64,000 bases of DNA from Sweltsa coloradensis (Eukaryota; Arthropoda; Insecta; Plecoptera; Chloroperlidae). The stretch is from NCBI GenBank assembly GCA_024449915.1, contig JAMZAV010000071.1, forward strand, positions 124,001 through 188,000, written 5' to 3'. The notes beneath the pieces are model-generated. The model searched no databases. It was given only the letters and a program-made list of their open reading frames with translations, and had not been told where the DNA came from. The position numbers and the translations under genes are program-made. The number at the start of each line of letters is the position of its first letter. Within the stretch, counting starts at the first letter, position 1. Shown in pieces: positions 1 through 11,950 of the stretch.

Positions 1-149
1 CGTCATACATAAACTGGCCTTCTTTGGGGGTGATGACAAAAACTCTTTTAACTACCCCTCCACCCCCTGGGGCCCGGACCATTTACCTGGCGACCGGTTT
101 GACAGGCGACTACAAGGCTAGACAAAAAAAAACTGTCAACAATGCCACA

Positions 150-256
150 TGAAAGTTGTGGATAAAAATAAGGGGGGGGGGGGGGGTCAGGCCATCGAGT
201 GGGGGGGTCAGACTGGCGAGTGGGGGGGGTCAATTCCCCCCTTTCCCCCCCCCTGT
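150..256. repeat. G-tract cluster
   Basis: A run of 15 G at 172-186 is followed by further runs of 7 to 9 G, then by runs of 7 to 9 C. GGGGTCAG-like units recur about every 20 bases, so it reads as a degenerate G-rich minisatellite. It abuts the broken end of the retrotransposon fragment to its right. The tracts could form G-quadruplexes on the plus strand. Confidence 0.7.
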
Positions 257-284
257 GTAAACGCGCCTGTAGGTGTTACCCTTG

Positions 285-654
285 CCAATTTCAGCTGTGT
301 TGGGAAATCACCTACAAGAAAGAAATGGGAAATTAGATACGCTAACAATCCGACTATTGATGCGCATTTCTTGAATACTATGCATGGAATCTCTTGAAGT
401 GTTGTCGAGCTTTTAATTTTAAGACGTTTAATTGCTAAAATGACTTCTTCATTAGTTACCTTTACATGCGGGAGATCATCTGCTTCTTTTCTATTTAAAT
501 CTTTAAACTTACCAATTTCACTGGAAAAATCTACATCGTTCACAACAAAACTTTTCTGTAACAAACAGCAAATGTCAGGATTAGACGTGTAGGGTACCCC
601 ATTCTCTGTCAATGAGGCTATGCTACACTCTTTTTTCACTTTGTTACCTGTCAT
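285..654 (-). pseudogene. Non-LTR retrotransposon reverse transcriptase fragment
   Basis: The minus strand is open for about 148 codons from 654. The last part before the G-tracts reads like the segment just before and into the first reverse-transcriptase block of Jockey/CR1-type LINEs. It has an N-E-E-V-x-x-A-I-x-x-L-K-x-x-K-S stretch, then I-P near the middle, then G-D-F-P-T-Q-L-K-L-A-R-V-T-P. In intact elements this run leads into the catalytic palm, but here homology stops after VTP and the frame enters the G-rich repeat. No FADD-type catalytic box, endonuclease or 3' tail is present, so this is a dead internal fragment. Family placement is by motif shape only. Confidence 0.6.
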
Positions 655-1545
655 TACATTTATTACATTTATATAAATATATATACATTTATTTTATTGT
701 AAAAATTATCAGTTTGATACGGAGTAAATAACAAAATAGGAATCTAAACTTATTCTTATAGTGCCGACTATGAATTCATGTATAAAATGTCTAGTTTTGT
801 GCTCTGATTGCCGCGTGACATTCATACAGCTTGAACGTTAAGTTCGTCAACTCCTCGCGTCTTCGATATTTGTTCATTGGTTTAATTAAAGTGCACTAAA
901 AAATTTGTCATTACAAATAACTTATTATAACGAACTTACAAAAAATGGCAAGGTTTCACTATTTTTTCTGGTGTCAAGAAATCTGATTTAGATTGTTCTA
1001 TTACAATGTAAATTCATTACTAATTAGCAATGAACTGGTTATAAGCGGATTCTGTTTAAATCAAATTCAATCCATTGATGAAAGGCGTATCTGATATTAT
1101 TTCACTACTTAGGCCTTCTAGATCCACATCCTGCTTAACGAAGTATGAATAGTTTTTTTTAAACAAGTAATTGGTTACTACCTTTAGAACGTAAATGGTG
1201 CTTCAATTCTATTTTCTACTTAAATATACTCAGTCATTTTAAGTCCAGCATCAATTAAATGTGGTTAAAATATGAAAACAATTTTAACTCCGTACTTCTT
1301 GTTTTAATAGTTGAGTCTCCGACTAAAGGTTAAAAAGAATCAGACAATCAACGTAGTTAGAACAGAGCTGGAACACTTCGCCAAAACTAACAGATTTCAG
1401 TTATGTTTAGTTTATCGAACAGTGCCACATAGTTAGCAGTGACTGTCATTCATTAACCCAAATCAGATAGTTTAACTTTACTACACATCGCGATCGTTAA
1501 CCAGAACAGACCATGTAGATAAGCAAAGCACTAACTCCACATTTC
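655..1545. other. AT-rich DNA, nothing recognised
   Basis: I see no open frame of note, no repeat family shared with the rest of the window, and no tRNA-like boxes here. Confidence 0.5.
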
Positions 1546-2000
1546 TTCAGCGATGTGGTCTACAAACAAATTGGTACATGTCCTCGATTACAAAATTTAT
1601 GCGTGTGATTTCCCAATGAGGGCGTTGGCATCGGAGAAGAAAACGCCAAAGAGATTTATCCCCTAACGCGGGTGGGTCGGTTGATCGCGGTGTTGTGTTA
1701 AAGGGGTTGGAGAGCGTCGTGTTTCGTTCTGTGTGTGACGTCACTAACTGGTTGCCTGTTCGTGATTCGTAATAAATCGCCGAGTTGTGTTTATCATGAT
1801 GGACATGATTATTGTTCGCCATGAATTAACCCAGCCACGGCCGCGTGTTCAGCGACCCCATAAAGTATCCGGGGACAAGAGAAATTTCGGAGCCACGTCA
1901 CGGAAAACTGGACAAGAGAGATCGATTCACAACCCTCATTCTCAGTCGATGCTATTTGGTACTAGCTTAACACCATTAAATAGTAAAAGGTGATGACCTA
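1546..2000. promoter_or_regulatory. GC-richer islet with palindromic CRE
   Basis: The segment is clearly richer in G+C and CpG than its flanks. It carries a perfect CRE, TGACGTCA, at 1736-1743. Both strands have short open frames of 68 to 91 codons here, but neither resembles a known family; open frames are expected by chance in a GC-richer islet. A promoter or enhancer is the simplest reading. No transcript start can be fixed from sequence alone. Confidence 0.3.
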
Positions 2001-2732
2001 GATTTTGATTTGGGAATTTATTGAACAGCCAGTCAACGTTGTCAGCAAAATTTAAAAAAAAAGATTGATATTTATTTTCTATAGCCGTGACTGATCAATT
2101 AAGTTCATGTCATCAAATACGCATAATTCACTAAATTAACAGAATATAAGCTGGTAAAATATATTTAGTACACATTTTCGTAAAATGCATTGTTTTTATT
2201 AAAAAATTGGAATGTCGCCGTCAACAGATTCAAGCAAAACTGGAGTTGCCATTGATAATGTTGATGCATAACCGTAAAAAGATGTTAGCGGCATTAAGAA
2301 ATTAGATAGTGAATGCTCATAATGGAAAATCATATATTTTGCGGTTCATTTCTCGGTGTTCGTATACTTTAGAAAATCATAATGTTTCGAAACGACTGTG
2401 CGTTCCATCTACAGCAGACTGAAGTCTGTGTGAAATGACCCGCAAAATAGGTGATATTTTACCACTGATCGTCTTTAGAAATATAATAGAAAATAAATGA
2501 ATAAATAATAATAATAATAAAATAAATAAATAGAAAATGTCCATTGAAAGATTAATTTGCACAAAATCAGCAACAATATTATGAACACCATGTTTTGTTT
2601 GGGGGGGGGGGGGATTATGAATGCGTAAGTAGTATTTTACGTAATTAATTGCCCATGTTATATTTACCCCACATCCAACTCCTCCAACAGCCCATATACT
2701 GTGCTGTCTGTACATCTAAGCAAAACATAGCC
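2001..2732. other. AT-rich DNA with simple repeats
   Basis: Contains an (AAT)n/(AAAT)n stretch at about 2498-2535 and a 13-base G run near 2601. No gene seen. Confidence 0.5.
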
Positions 2733-3202
2733 TCAGACCCGGCACCTCCACCAAAACTATCTTTTTACAAAATCCATTGCACACTACATTAAGCTGCTCG
2801 TAGCGTAGGTTTTTAAAAATAATATCGATAATTAAATGTTAAATATCATTGGAATGCAATTATTTACTTCAAACAACGTAATAATTGATTCGTAGTCAAA
2901 TTCTAAGCCAATGATACGATTGTTTTTAAAACGAACAATACAATCAGAAATCTTCCACGGTTTCCAGGATTTTAAGGCCAGATTAAAGTTAGTGGAACTG
3001 GTAGATAACTAAATATAACCGATTCGTATAATTTGGTGGAACCGAACTTAAAAGTAGTATTTGTAAAAATGGTGCGATATAGAATCAAATTAATATAATT
3101 TTAATCTTAAAGAAGTGAAATAATCCACTACATTATTGTTTGTGAGTTTCAGCCTCTGTAAATAATATTGACCTTTTACTTTTGGTGGAGGCGCCGGTCA
3201 GA
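2733..3202. mobile_element. MITE-like element with 15-bp motif termini
   Basis: The left terminus, from 2738, is CCCGGCACCTCCACCAAAA. The right terminus, ending at 3197, is its inverted counterpart TTTTGGTGGAGGCGCCGG. The flanks are TCAGA at 2733-2737 and TCAGA at 3198-3202, a candidate 5-bp target-site duplication. The interior (about 420 bp) is AT-rich and non-coding, as expected for a non-autonomous DNA element. The same terminal 15-mer recurs elsewhere in the window without an obvious partner, so the termini may belong to a larger family. Confidence 0.5.
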
Positions 3203-3880
3203 TAGTTTTGTTCATTTTCAGCGAGTTTCAAATATTTCTTAACATCTTTCAATTCTCTATAAATAAATAAATCTATAGTAGGAATAAAAAAAACTAAGAA
3301 AAACATAATGAACGGATACCTTTTTGTTAAATAAATAGGGTACGTGAAAGCATTTTACTTATAAATGGAAAATTTGTAATGCGAGTTTTAATTCAAAAGG
3401 AAAAAATAAATTTACCAAAAAAAGTAAGTTGAATGTGTGGCTTTTAAATGTAATACTTCTCTTACCCCCCTTATCTCTCCTGGGTAAATTTCCTTTTATT
3501 TAACCTATAACGTTAATACTCAAGTATTAAACGATTTTTAAATAAAGTATTATGTAGATGGGGTGAGGGTGGATGGTGGGGGGAGAGATTCACTTCCTCC
3601 TAATCCTCAATTCATCAATTCCTCCTAATTTCAAAGTATATCTTGTTAAACATTGCGTTAAAAATGTGCTGTACATAATTATAAGCTTAGATTTTTCTAA
3701 ACCTTTGCGAGACTAACGCATAAACAATTTCATTTCTTATCATGCCGACAGTGGTTTCTCATTCGTAACGTGTGATATTCTGATTCGAGAGGTCATTGGC
3801 CCCAACCCAACCACCGGCAATCCCGATGAAAGTTTTTTCCGAGTTTTTTTTCGTTAATTCTAATGCTAGGGATTGAGTCT
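3203..3880. other. AT-rich DNA, nothing recognised
   Basis: Homopolymer-rich, with a purine-rich patch near 3560-3590. No coding or RNA signal seen. Confidence 0.5.
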
Positions 3881-3882
3881 TC

Positions 3883-3935
3883 TTAAACCTCCCTCGGACA
3901 TTCCCTTCACAATTGTCCACTCTAATATTCAATAT
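3883..3935 (+). repeat. SINE fragment (family with ACAATTG tail)
   Basis: The stretch CCTCGGACATTCCCTTCACA followed by ATTGTCC is the reverse complement of tails seen at 46868-46890 and 54010-54040. Those two copies also carry tRNA-like B-boxes. This is a headless fragment of that family. Confidence 0.45.
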
Positions 3936-4111
3936 ACCAAGTATAGATACTTGAAGAGCGGCATGAATTGCACCCTGGGCAGGTTTGTCCACCAGAAATG
4001 TTTCACTTATTTTCAGATCGATCTACCGTGAATAAACATTAATAAATAAACCATGTTTTATTAATACGAATTTTTAATAAAATGGCTCAAGATAACTCGC
4101 CGTGTCTTCTT

Positions 4112-4480
4112 TATTTCAACTTAACAACCAGTAGAGTTCCTGCTTCCAATTCAGAATGTCTTGGGCTCGGATTTCTCTCCGGACCTATTGTCATGAAAAA
4201 TTATATCTTCTTCACGCAGAATTTTTTAATTCATAGCATCGACTTGAATCCATCAATACTTGGATTGGGTGGGTTGTGTCAACGATTTCTTTGGTGTCGT
4301 CCAAACAATAATTAAGCTTATTTGTATACATTTCTAGATTATCCTCGTGGCTCCACGTTGATTCTGGCGTCGCCCGTGAGTAAATCGCGCGTCGATGGCG
4401 TCGAAGCCGACAGGGCTGGCTCGGACCCCCGTAAAAGCAAAATAAAGACCCTAACTGAAAATCAGTTATGTATGTTTGTT
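4112..4480 (+). repeat. Main tRNA-derived SINE, old degenerate copy
   Basis: A degenerate tRNA-like head at about 4115-4180 keeps the anticodon-arm pattern CTGCTTCCAAT and a decayed B-box. The central body aligns loosely with the intact copies at 36014 and 58711: 'gtcgtcc' and 'aacaataa' blocks, then GTTGATTCTGGCG. The 3' part ends in AACTGAAAATCAGTTATG. Divergence is high, so this is an ancient insertion. Confidence 0.5.
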
Positions 4481-4756
4481 TATATTTTTATATAATCTCT
4501 CCTCAAGCCATAACCTTATCAGTATACTTATTGCAAACCCATCAGATAATTCATGTAAATTATGATCATATTACATAAGTATTAGAATTAAATACAGACA
4601 GATAGCCCATTACATCAGAAACAATCATGGGCCAAGAACCGTAAATTGAGGCAATTATAATTTTAAAATGATTTCACTAATTTTTGCTAAATATCATTAG
4701 CCTTCTATCTTTCTTTTGTTGCTTTTGGTGGAGGAATGTCCCATTTATTAACACTA

Positions 4757-4820
4757 AATAAATAAATCCGTATTAAGAGTCTACCCACTCAGTCACAACT
4801 GATTTTTAGTTATTTGCTAT
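4757..4820 (-). repeat. Main SINE, 3' end fragment
   Basis: An (AAAT)n tail followed by AGAGTCTACCCACTCAGT and ACTGATTTT is the reverse complement of the 3' end shared by intact copies. Only about 60 bp survive. Confidence 0.6.
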
Positions 4821-7700
4821 CATAGTGCGGATAACAGCTCGCGAAAATCCTTCTTGGACCTCCAAAATAAAAATAATAAATCGTCTCCTGCTCGGTTATG
4901 TTAATCTAATAGTAAACTAAAAATAATTCTGGGCCAAAATAAAATAAAGATGTAAAGACTTTTTGCCCACAGTTCCGATTAAATATAATTTCAAATTCTA
5001 GATAGTTCAATATTATTATGATTTCGACACACACTATAAACAAGAACCTATAAGTTATTGTTTCTTCCCTGGGATATGTCTTAACGTGACTGTTTGATTT
5101 CCAGAGCCCAAGTTGCCAGCTTTATCAGTAACCTATTTAAGTAGATTCAAACGTCCTCGTCTTGCCTAATCCTAAGATTTGCTTGGAGGAGGGTGATAAT
5201 GCCAAGACGTAACCCCATTATGATTTCTCATTCAGTTAATCCAATGACCCTACGGCTAACTTAACGTTCACTCGAGCGTCAGTTACAGTGACAAGACAGT
5301 CGTGCGAATAGTCTTGGCCATACTATTTCAAGGTAGGAGTATACGTCGGCTCTAAATCTGTCAGAAACAAGTGAAATAAACCCTACTCTATTACCCTCAG
5401 ACCGATATATGAAAATATGTCGAAAGAAGATGTCTGAAAAATTTACAATGTGAAAGAGGGATTTTAATAAATCAGAAAAATAATTTTTGATTTTGTTGGA
5501 GTGGAACTTTACCTTGCTATCAACAAACAACATTGAAGTGTTGTGGACATTACCGGAAACATCAAGTCAAGTGCAAAATATTATTTTGAGCATTGACTTT
5601 TTAATATTGCTTCAACACATCTTTGGCTTCCATTCCTATTTCCTAGGATAACGCATATAAGTAAAATAGTGTGTTTTATTATTGAAGTATAATGAGGAAT
5701 CGTCTCAATGTGCACACACACAACAAGCGTAAACGATTTGTTATACAATTTTGACGAAGCCGTACTAAATAATTCAAATCCATGATAAATGCATCACGTT
5801 TTAATTAGAGCTACTCTTTAGCATTAAACAAAATGTTAACCATGCAATTACATGTCTTTGTCTTTGGTGGTCATCGTTTAAGTCCAAGAATAATCGTCAT
5901 ATTATTAACTGATATTGAAAGTATACTTATAATATGTATTTAAAAATACTTTGTGTGCTATATATATAAAACCCTTGTTCCTTGTCAAACTTTAGAGAGA
6001 AAAACCACACGAGTTACTATTAAAATATTATAGGGGCCTTTGTGTCTTTTCACAATACGTGATTCCGCAGGTCAAAATTCAATGAACGTACAAGCATATC
6101 TTAACTTCTTAGTAAACATGGAGATACGGCTTGAGTAGATATACATAAATCATATTAATTTATAAAGTACGTTTAAAGAAAACCACGTTCGATATCTTAT
6201 ACTTTCATCTTCTGTACCTTCTAGTTATTAAATTTCTAAATAAATTTAACTTTGCGATTTATTTTACCTTTCACAATTCTCAGACATATTTTGTTGGTTG
6301 ATTTATTTATTTACATCACACAACAGTGCCATTAGGTCTTGTAGTGTGCCAAGTAAGTCAGTGGAATCACAGTAACAGTGTCTGCATGTCACTTGGCTAT
6401 AACACCACTCGAGATAAATAGTTTGTAATGGAATCAAAGATTTATTTTAATTCAACTTGGCAGAAGGATAAGTCTCTCAGTAGACACGCACGAACGATTG
6501 CACAATTAAATTAATGAATTGCCTGTCAGTTTCGGATAGCGGTGTGATATTACATTGTTTTGGTAGACGTTTCAATGCATCCCCAATTAATGGCAGCGAC
6601 TTGCCAAAATGGGCGCAGGGAGTGGCGTGTATTTTTGGCGCAAGATATCGTCAAGCTTTGAGAAACGCACACCGCAACGCTAGTGAGTACACTGGGCCAA
6701 CCGAAATTTACTACGACAATCTGACTGTGGTTACACAACTGGCTTGGTTTACGAACTGCAGGAAATCTGTAATTGGAGCCCAAGGAGAGGTTGAAATCTT
6801 AAACTGCTCTTGAAATGGGGACAGTTACACTCAGTGTAAATTCCTGAGTGGATTTAATTACTCGTTTTGCAACTTAAAAGAACATCACGGTGTTCAGACG
6901 GAAGCGCGCGAGAGTCGCTCGGTCACTAGTTGTTTCGTTCCGCAAGGCTGCACATCGCCTGCTTGTAGGAGATAGGTTTCCACTTACACAAACAAGATGA
7001 ATTAATTACGTTTTTGTCAAACTATGGCCATTCAGTTTATATCTACACGTAAATTTTCATCTACGCCAAATTTGATGAGCAGTGCTAACACGTTATAAAA
7101 GACAAGTGGTTGATATAAAAATTAATATTAAAGATTGACAGTTTTGTAGGACTTTACAACCAGTATGGAAATGTACAGTTGATCTAAAATGACGTTTTTA
7201 TTGTGACAACCACCAACCTTAACTTTGAACATTCCTGCAAACATCTTATTTTAGCACAAATATATTTTTTAATATTTTAGGTTAGGTTATTTTAGGTTTT
7301 TACTATTGGCAGTTGCCAGGGATTTAAAAAAAGAAAATATACTCGTATGAAATGGTGCTAATGTAGTTGTTCTAGGTCCAACTTTAATTATTCAGTTTCT
7401 TATTTAACCACCGGTATTGCGTTGCACTTTTGTGGATCTTATCAACTGAGTTTCTCCGGCGTGATAAAGGACGAGGTTGTGTGTGTATTAAAATTGTATT
7501 TTACTTGCAATTTATTATTATTGTTTTCGTTCAAGGAAAACGTGTGAATAAATCATCTTTAACCCGAATTTCTAGATTCAATATCGCCTATACGCAGCAA
7601 TAGGCGTTACATTGTTTTTGAAAACGCTACTAAATCATTTACACGTACTACATTGGTGAGAAGAAAAATTGTTTTCAAGAGTGCGCAATAAATATTATTT
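4821..7700. other. AT-rich DNA with one unassigned open frame
   Basis: The only notable frame is 6514-6813 on the plus strand. It has 99 codons, with Cys/Asn-rich composition and no recognised domain. The segment 6890-6980 is GC-richer, with GCGCGCGAG and several CpGs. I see no splice structure or repeat family that explains it. The frame may be chance. Confidence 0.3.
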
Positions 7701-7729
7701 TTCGTCATTTGCCCGAAATGGCTTTTAAA

Positions 7730-7835
7730 ATTTCCCGTCGCCGGTTGTGCCTGGGGCCCCGCCCCGCCCTGAACGGCGTCGCGGCGTGGGCAGCGTCCCG
7801 GCGCTCTCGAGACGCGAGGGGGATATCGATCACTC
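7730..7835. promoter_or_regulatory. CpG-dense islet with GC box
   Basis: About 100 bp of very high G+C in an otherwise AT-rich setting. It includes GGGGCCCCGCCCCGCCCTG, which holds a GC-box on the minus strand, and many CpGs. Short open frames on both strands cross it with no family resemblance. The composition suggests a small promoter, or DNA kept GC-rich by selection. No direction can be assigned. Confidence 0.35.
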
Positions 7836-9174
7836 TCAAGGTGGTACATCCACACGCCCAAACAAAGCTCGCCACACAATACAAACAACAATCATCATTG
7901 TTGACAAGCAGGGGAGGGATTGTTTAATCAATCGCGTTTAGAGGTAGACAGAACCAGAGTTGTCTTAGACGAGAGCAGAAGCTTTCTTGCGGCACTTAGG
8001 GACTTGGATTCGAGAAATAACTTAAAAAGAGATAACAATTTTGTGTTTCGGTAGATATTAACTCTTACAAAACAATTTGGGTAAGATAGGTGATGTTTAT
8101 GCTTGAGAAAGTAAAAGGGAACATCGTGTGCCGTCATCGTACTACTAGTACTTGTTTTACCATAAAACTTGAAGTTTATTATTTAAATTATGGAGATTAA
8201 AATTAATTGGAACCTCCAATTTTTGTGCTGTGAAAATATATCGTAACATGCACATCGTTTTGATGATGTCAAATTATCAAATGATGGCCATTGGGAACCA
8301 CGACTGAAATCAGACAAGGTTCAATGGTTTTCTAACTTTAATCTAGGGCAGAAAATCGATGTTCAGGTTTGATGAAAAGCTTTAATCCAACTAATTTTGT
8401 CTTTTGTTGCTTTTATTTTACGCCCCTGTGTAACAAAACTCAAGATTAATTAATAAGACTACCAAAAATAAAGGATGTGTGTAAGGTGTGCCATTATTAG
8501 GAAGGTTGGAAGAAAAGGGCAGTATGCACCAATCACAATGTGTCTGCCAGCCTCTCCACATCAAAATTGTGAGAATAAACACATGCTAATAAATTAACAT
8601 GTAAAACAACCAAAAATAACATTTTCAACAAAATTGTTTTTCTAATTGATTTATACTTCCTGGAATTCGATGTGTTTGCTTTATAAAATAATATTGGCTA
8701 TTCCATTGCCATAATATGATCTTCATACTGCGTTAGTTCTCTTGCCGTTTCGATTTTGCGTCTACTCGGCGATTCGTTGCCATTTCAAGTAGCTGCAGGG
8801 TTCTGTCTGATGCAGCATTCAAAACACTACCGAGATAAATACGTCTCTAGAGCCTCCATCAACTCATCATACATTGAATTTTGAAGTTATCATACATTAA
8901 TAATCTAGAGATTTCCTAGCCACAAGAGGAGTATTTCAAACTCTATTAAAAAATATTAATTGTAAATTTATTTCCAACTATTCACATACCATACTCCAAG
9001 ATAGCAACCTGAAGATAAGAAAACCAGCGGAAGGTATTCTTATATAAGAGGGATTATGTATATATTTATTTATACGTATAACCAATAATATATTATGTTT
9101 TATTTATTTTTAGCTGTGCCCAGACGTTTATTTTACTAATGACTTGATATGATACGGAAAATTCGTGTAACCAA
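7836..9174. other. AT-rich DNA, nothing recognised
   Basis: No coding frame, RNA box or repeat shared with the rest of the window was seen. Confidence 0.4.
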
Positions 9175-9600
9175 TGAATGAATGAATGTGTGATACTTAT
9201 ATCGAATTTATTTTTATTTGTTTGTTACACTCAAATATAGCATTGCTACAGTTATACATTGATGTAAAATGAATTTAAAAACAAAACATAATTAAAAAAG
9301 GACAACATACAAATTTTAATCAATACAAAATACAGGTTTACACCTTAACAACAATAATATAAACATAGTCAATATAATTATCTTACTTTTACTTGTGTTC
9401 TAGATATGAGAAACTTCATTTTCTACACCTTGCAGTTCACTATAAAATGTCGTGGCTCCAATGCAATCAAGGGCCTACACCAACGTTGCACCTTCGGGAG
9501 GTAAGCTAACACGACCACAACGGGGGATTTTCTCAATCTCATTGCTAACACGGCTGGCTCTAGACTTTTCTTCCTGAAAACATACTTGTTGTCGATTGAT
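9175..9600 (-). repeat. Probable retroelement 3' remnant
   Basis: On the minus strand a 30-codon frame runs from about 9590 and ends at a TAG near 9475. It has natural-looking composition, ending R-C-G-R-V-S-L-P-P-E-G-A-T-L-V. Non-coding AT-rich sequence follows, then a short (CATT)n run at about 9173-9185. A protein tail followed by a 3' UTR and a short tandem tail suggests the 3' end of a LINE or related element. A 65-base plus-strand interval, 9436-9500, also has an acceptor-like and a donor-like border, so an exon cannot be excluded. Confidence 0.3.
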
Positions 9601-11732
9601 TGATTATAGTTTGTGGCGCATTAATACTTTACGAAAATGCATTTTTACCGGATTATAATTAAAAATAATGCTTTTAAATGCTTTGTACTTATTAAATATA
9701 TTTATATTTATAAATTTTAAGCAGCAGTCTCTACATAATCAGTTAATTCACAAGAAATTAGCAGAAGAAATTGTTAACTGCAATATCGATAATGGAAGTT
9801 ATTTGCAATATGCTACCAGCAAATACACTATACGGCATATAAAGCTAACTCAACGAAATAGGATTGTGTCTTATATTCTGGCAGCTTGCTTCGCGTTGGT
9901 ATATCGGAAGAGAAATAATGTACTTCGTTATAGCATTTGTCTGCTTGACATACATAACAAATTAAGTTTAAACGAATTACTTGTGCTTCAAATGTACCTT
10001 TTTCGCAACCGAAGGCAAACGTTATGATAAATGTTGTGATATTTTGTCAGATGCTTTTAATTTTCTGTGGCTAGAAGTACTGATGCCCTAATAGATGAAT
10101 TCTATTGCCAAGTTTTTTTACGCTCCCGTCTTCCCAACCGCGGCGCGACTTAGTGGGTGTCCTAGATATGCCAGTTTCCACACTATATCCATAACTAAAC
10201 ATTCCATCCCCGTCGGAATACACAATAACAATATTTTAATATGAAACAAAACAAGAACGCAACGCAAACGTCTACAATATTAAGTATGATGTCAACATTG
10301 GTGAAGGAAAATAACTTATACAGTCACTAAAATTAACATTAACGAATGTGAGTATAAAGTGCATTTATATAATCGTGCAATAACTACAATGCTCATACAA
10401 GTTTGATGAGAGGAAGCTGTTAGGTTATACATATTATATTGTTGAAAAGTAGGAGTAGACTGTTATTAATGAGAACGCGCAAAATGACAAATTGTTGATG
10501 AAAATTATAATATTAATATCCATTGCAAATAATATGTTATGAATGTCAAATAATACCGAATAGAATCAACTTTCGAGCCATGGAAAAGTACTGTTTAAAT
10601 GGCAACTCATAAGTAGATACTAAAGTAATAAACGTAGTAAAAAAAAAAGTAAAACTATAATAAAATAAGTTAAGTGTATTAACGTGAACCAACTGATTTA
10701 TGATTCGCGTACGATATTCCTTCTGAAAATCAGTCTTTAAAGCAGAGTGTGTACAATCTGTGAATAAGTACAAATCAATTTTAGAATTTATTAATGTGTA
10801 CTTAAATTTCTCTACACACGATCATTTAATGAGAAACAAACACAGAGAATTATCTTCTTTCAAATTTTTGTAAAGCAACCCAAACGCACTAATGGAGTAT
10901 ACGTTCTTGCATCACAAATACAATTTGCGTGTGATTCTAGCGGACGTTTATCCGATACACCCATAAGCTGTACCTAATAGACACGTCATTCACGATTTCA
11001 TTTATAAATGGGGCAGTTAAGCCAATCTCACGTTTGAAACATTATGATTACACAGGAAGATTTCACATACCCAATCTCGAAACAGTTTGTAGTGCGCATT
11101 TTTATTAGCTAACGCTTTCCGCATGATTTGAGTTGTGTTTTCAATATAAACCTGGCAATACGGATGGAAATAAGCGGTAAAATGTATAAGCAGCAAAATT
11201 GAAACAGATAATTGCTGTCAATAAAAGGCGAATAAATTGTAGCAATTCGGAAATTGCGCTTGTGTTAGAAAACTTTTATTAAAATTCAAACAAAATTATG
11301 TTTTATCCTCGCTTCAATCAACATGAAAATAATAACATGAGTTTGAATTACAATACAAATACTACACATTAATGTTAAATTTGTTTATAAAAGTGGTTTC
11401 TCATAATTAGAATAATATTATTATATAATATAATAAATGCAATATATATATAATATAATAAATATAATATATAAATGCAAATATCTTGCATTAATTCGTT
11501 ACCTATTTTAAACCAATAGCAAAATGCTACGATATGACTTATGAGATTTTTCATTAACTAAAAATTTGTCAACTCATTTTTCGATAATTTGTGGATGGAT
11601 GTGGATCATACGCCTAGCTCCCAGTTGGATCTTTAGGAATCGTATACTTCATAAGTATATTGTTAACAATAATAATTATTCGGATATAACTAAACAAACT
11701 CAGATTAAATCTGACCGTCCATTGAAATATTT
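9601..11732. other. AT-rich DNA with a 119-codon unassigned frame
   Basis: A plus-strand frame at 9668-10027 is rich in Leu, Asn and Lys and shows no recognised motif; in this composition it may be chance. An AT-repeat cluster lies at 11410-11475. Nothing else was seen. Confidence 0.35.
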
Positions 11733-11950
11733 GGTGGAGGTGCCGGGCACGGAAAAAAATTCTAAGTCAAAAATTATTATCCCCTCACCCCCTCTTTCCC
11801 CTAAGGGTCACCAACATCATTTTGTATCAACATTTAAAAAGGAAGATATTTTTAAAAAAAATAACTGCATATCAATCGGAGGTCATATTTGGTTTATACC
11901 GTGAGAAGTGACATACGCATAGACGGACGGACGGACGGACAGAAAAGTGA
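11733..11950 (+). repeat. 15-mer to GGAC-tail repeat, copy 1
   Basis: Begins with GGTGGAGGTGCCGGG at 11733-11747. It continues through a C-rich stretch and CCTAAGGGTCACCAACATCA, then ends in five tandem GGAC units at 11928-11941. The reverse complement of the same order of blocks appears at 36695-36841 and 18053-18252, which defines the family. No coding capacity; class unknown. Confidence 0.55.

Noticed and set aside
6514..6813. Plus-strand 99-codon frame as a gene
   Set aside because: No domain, no splice partner, and an overlapping frame of similar length on the other strand.
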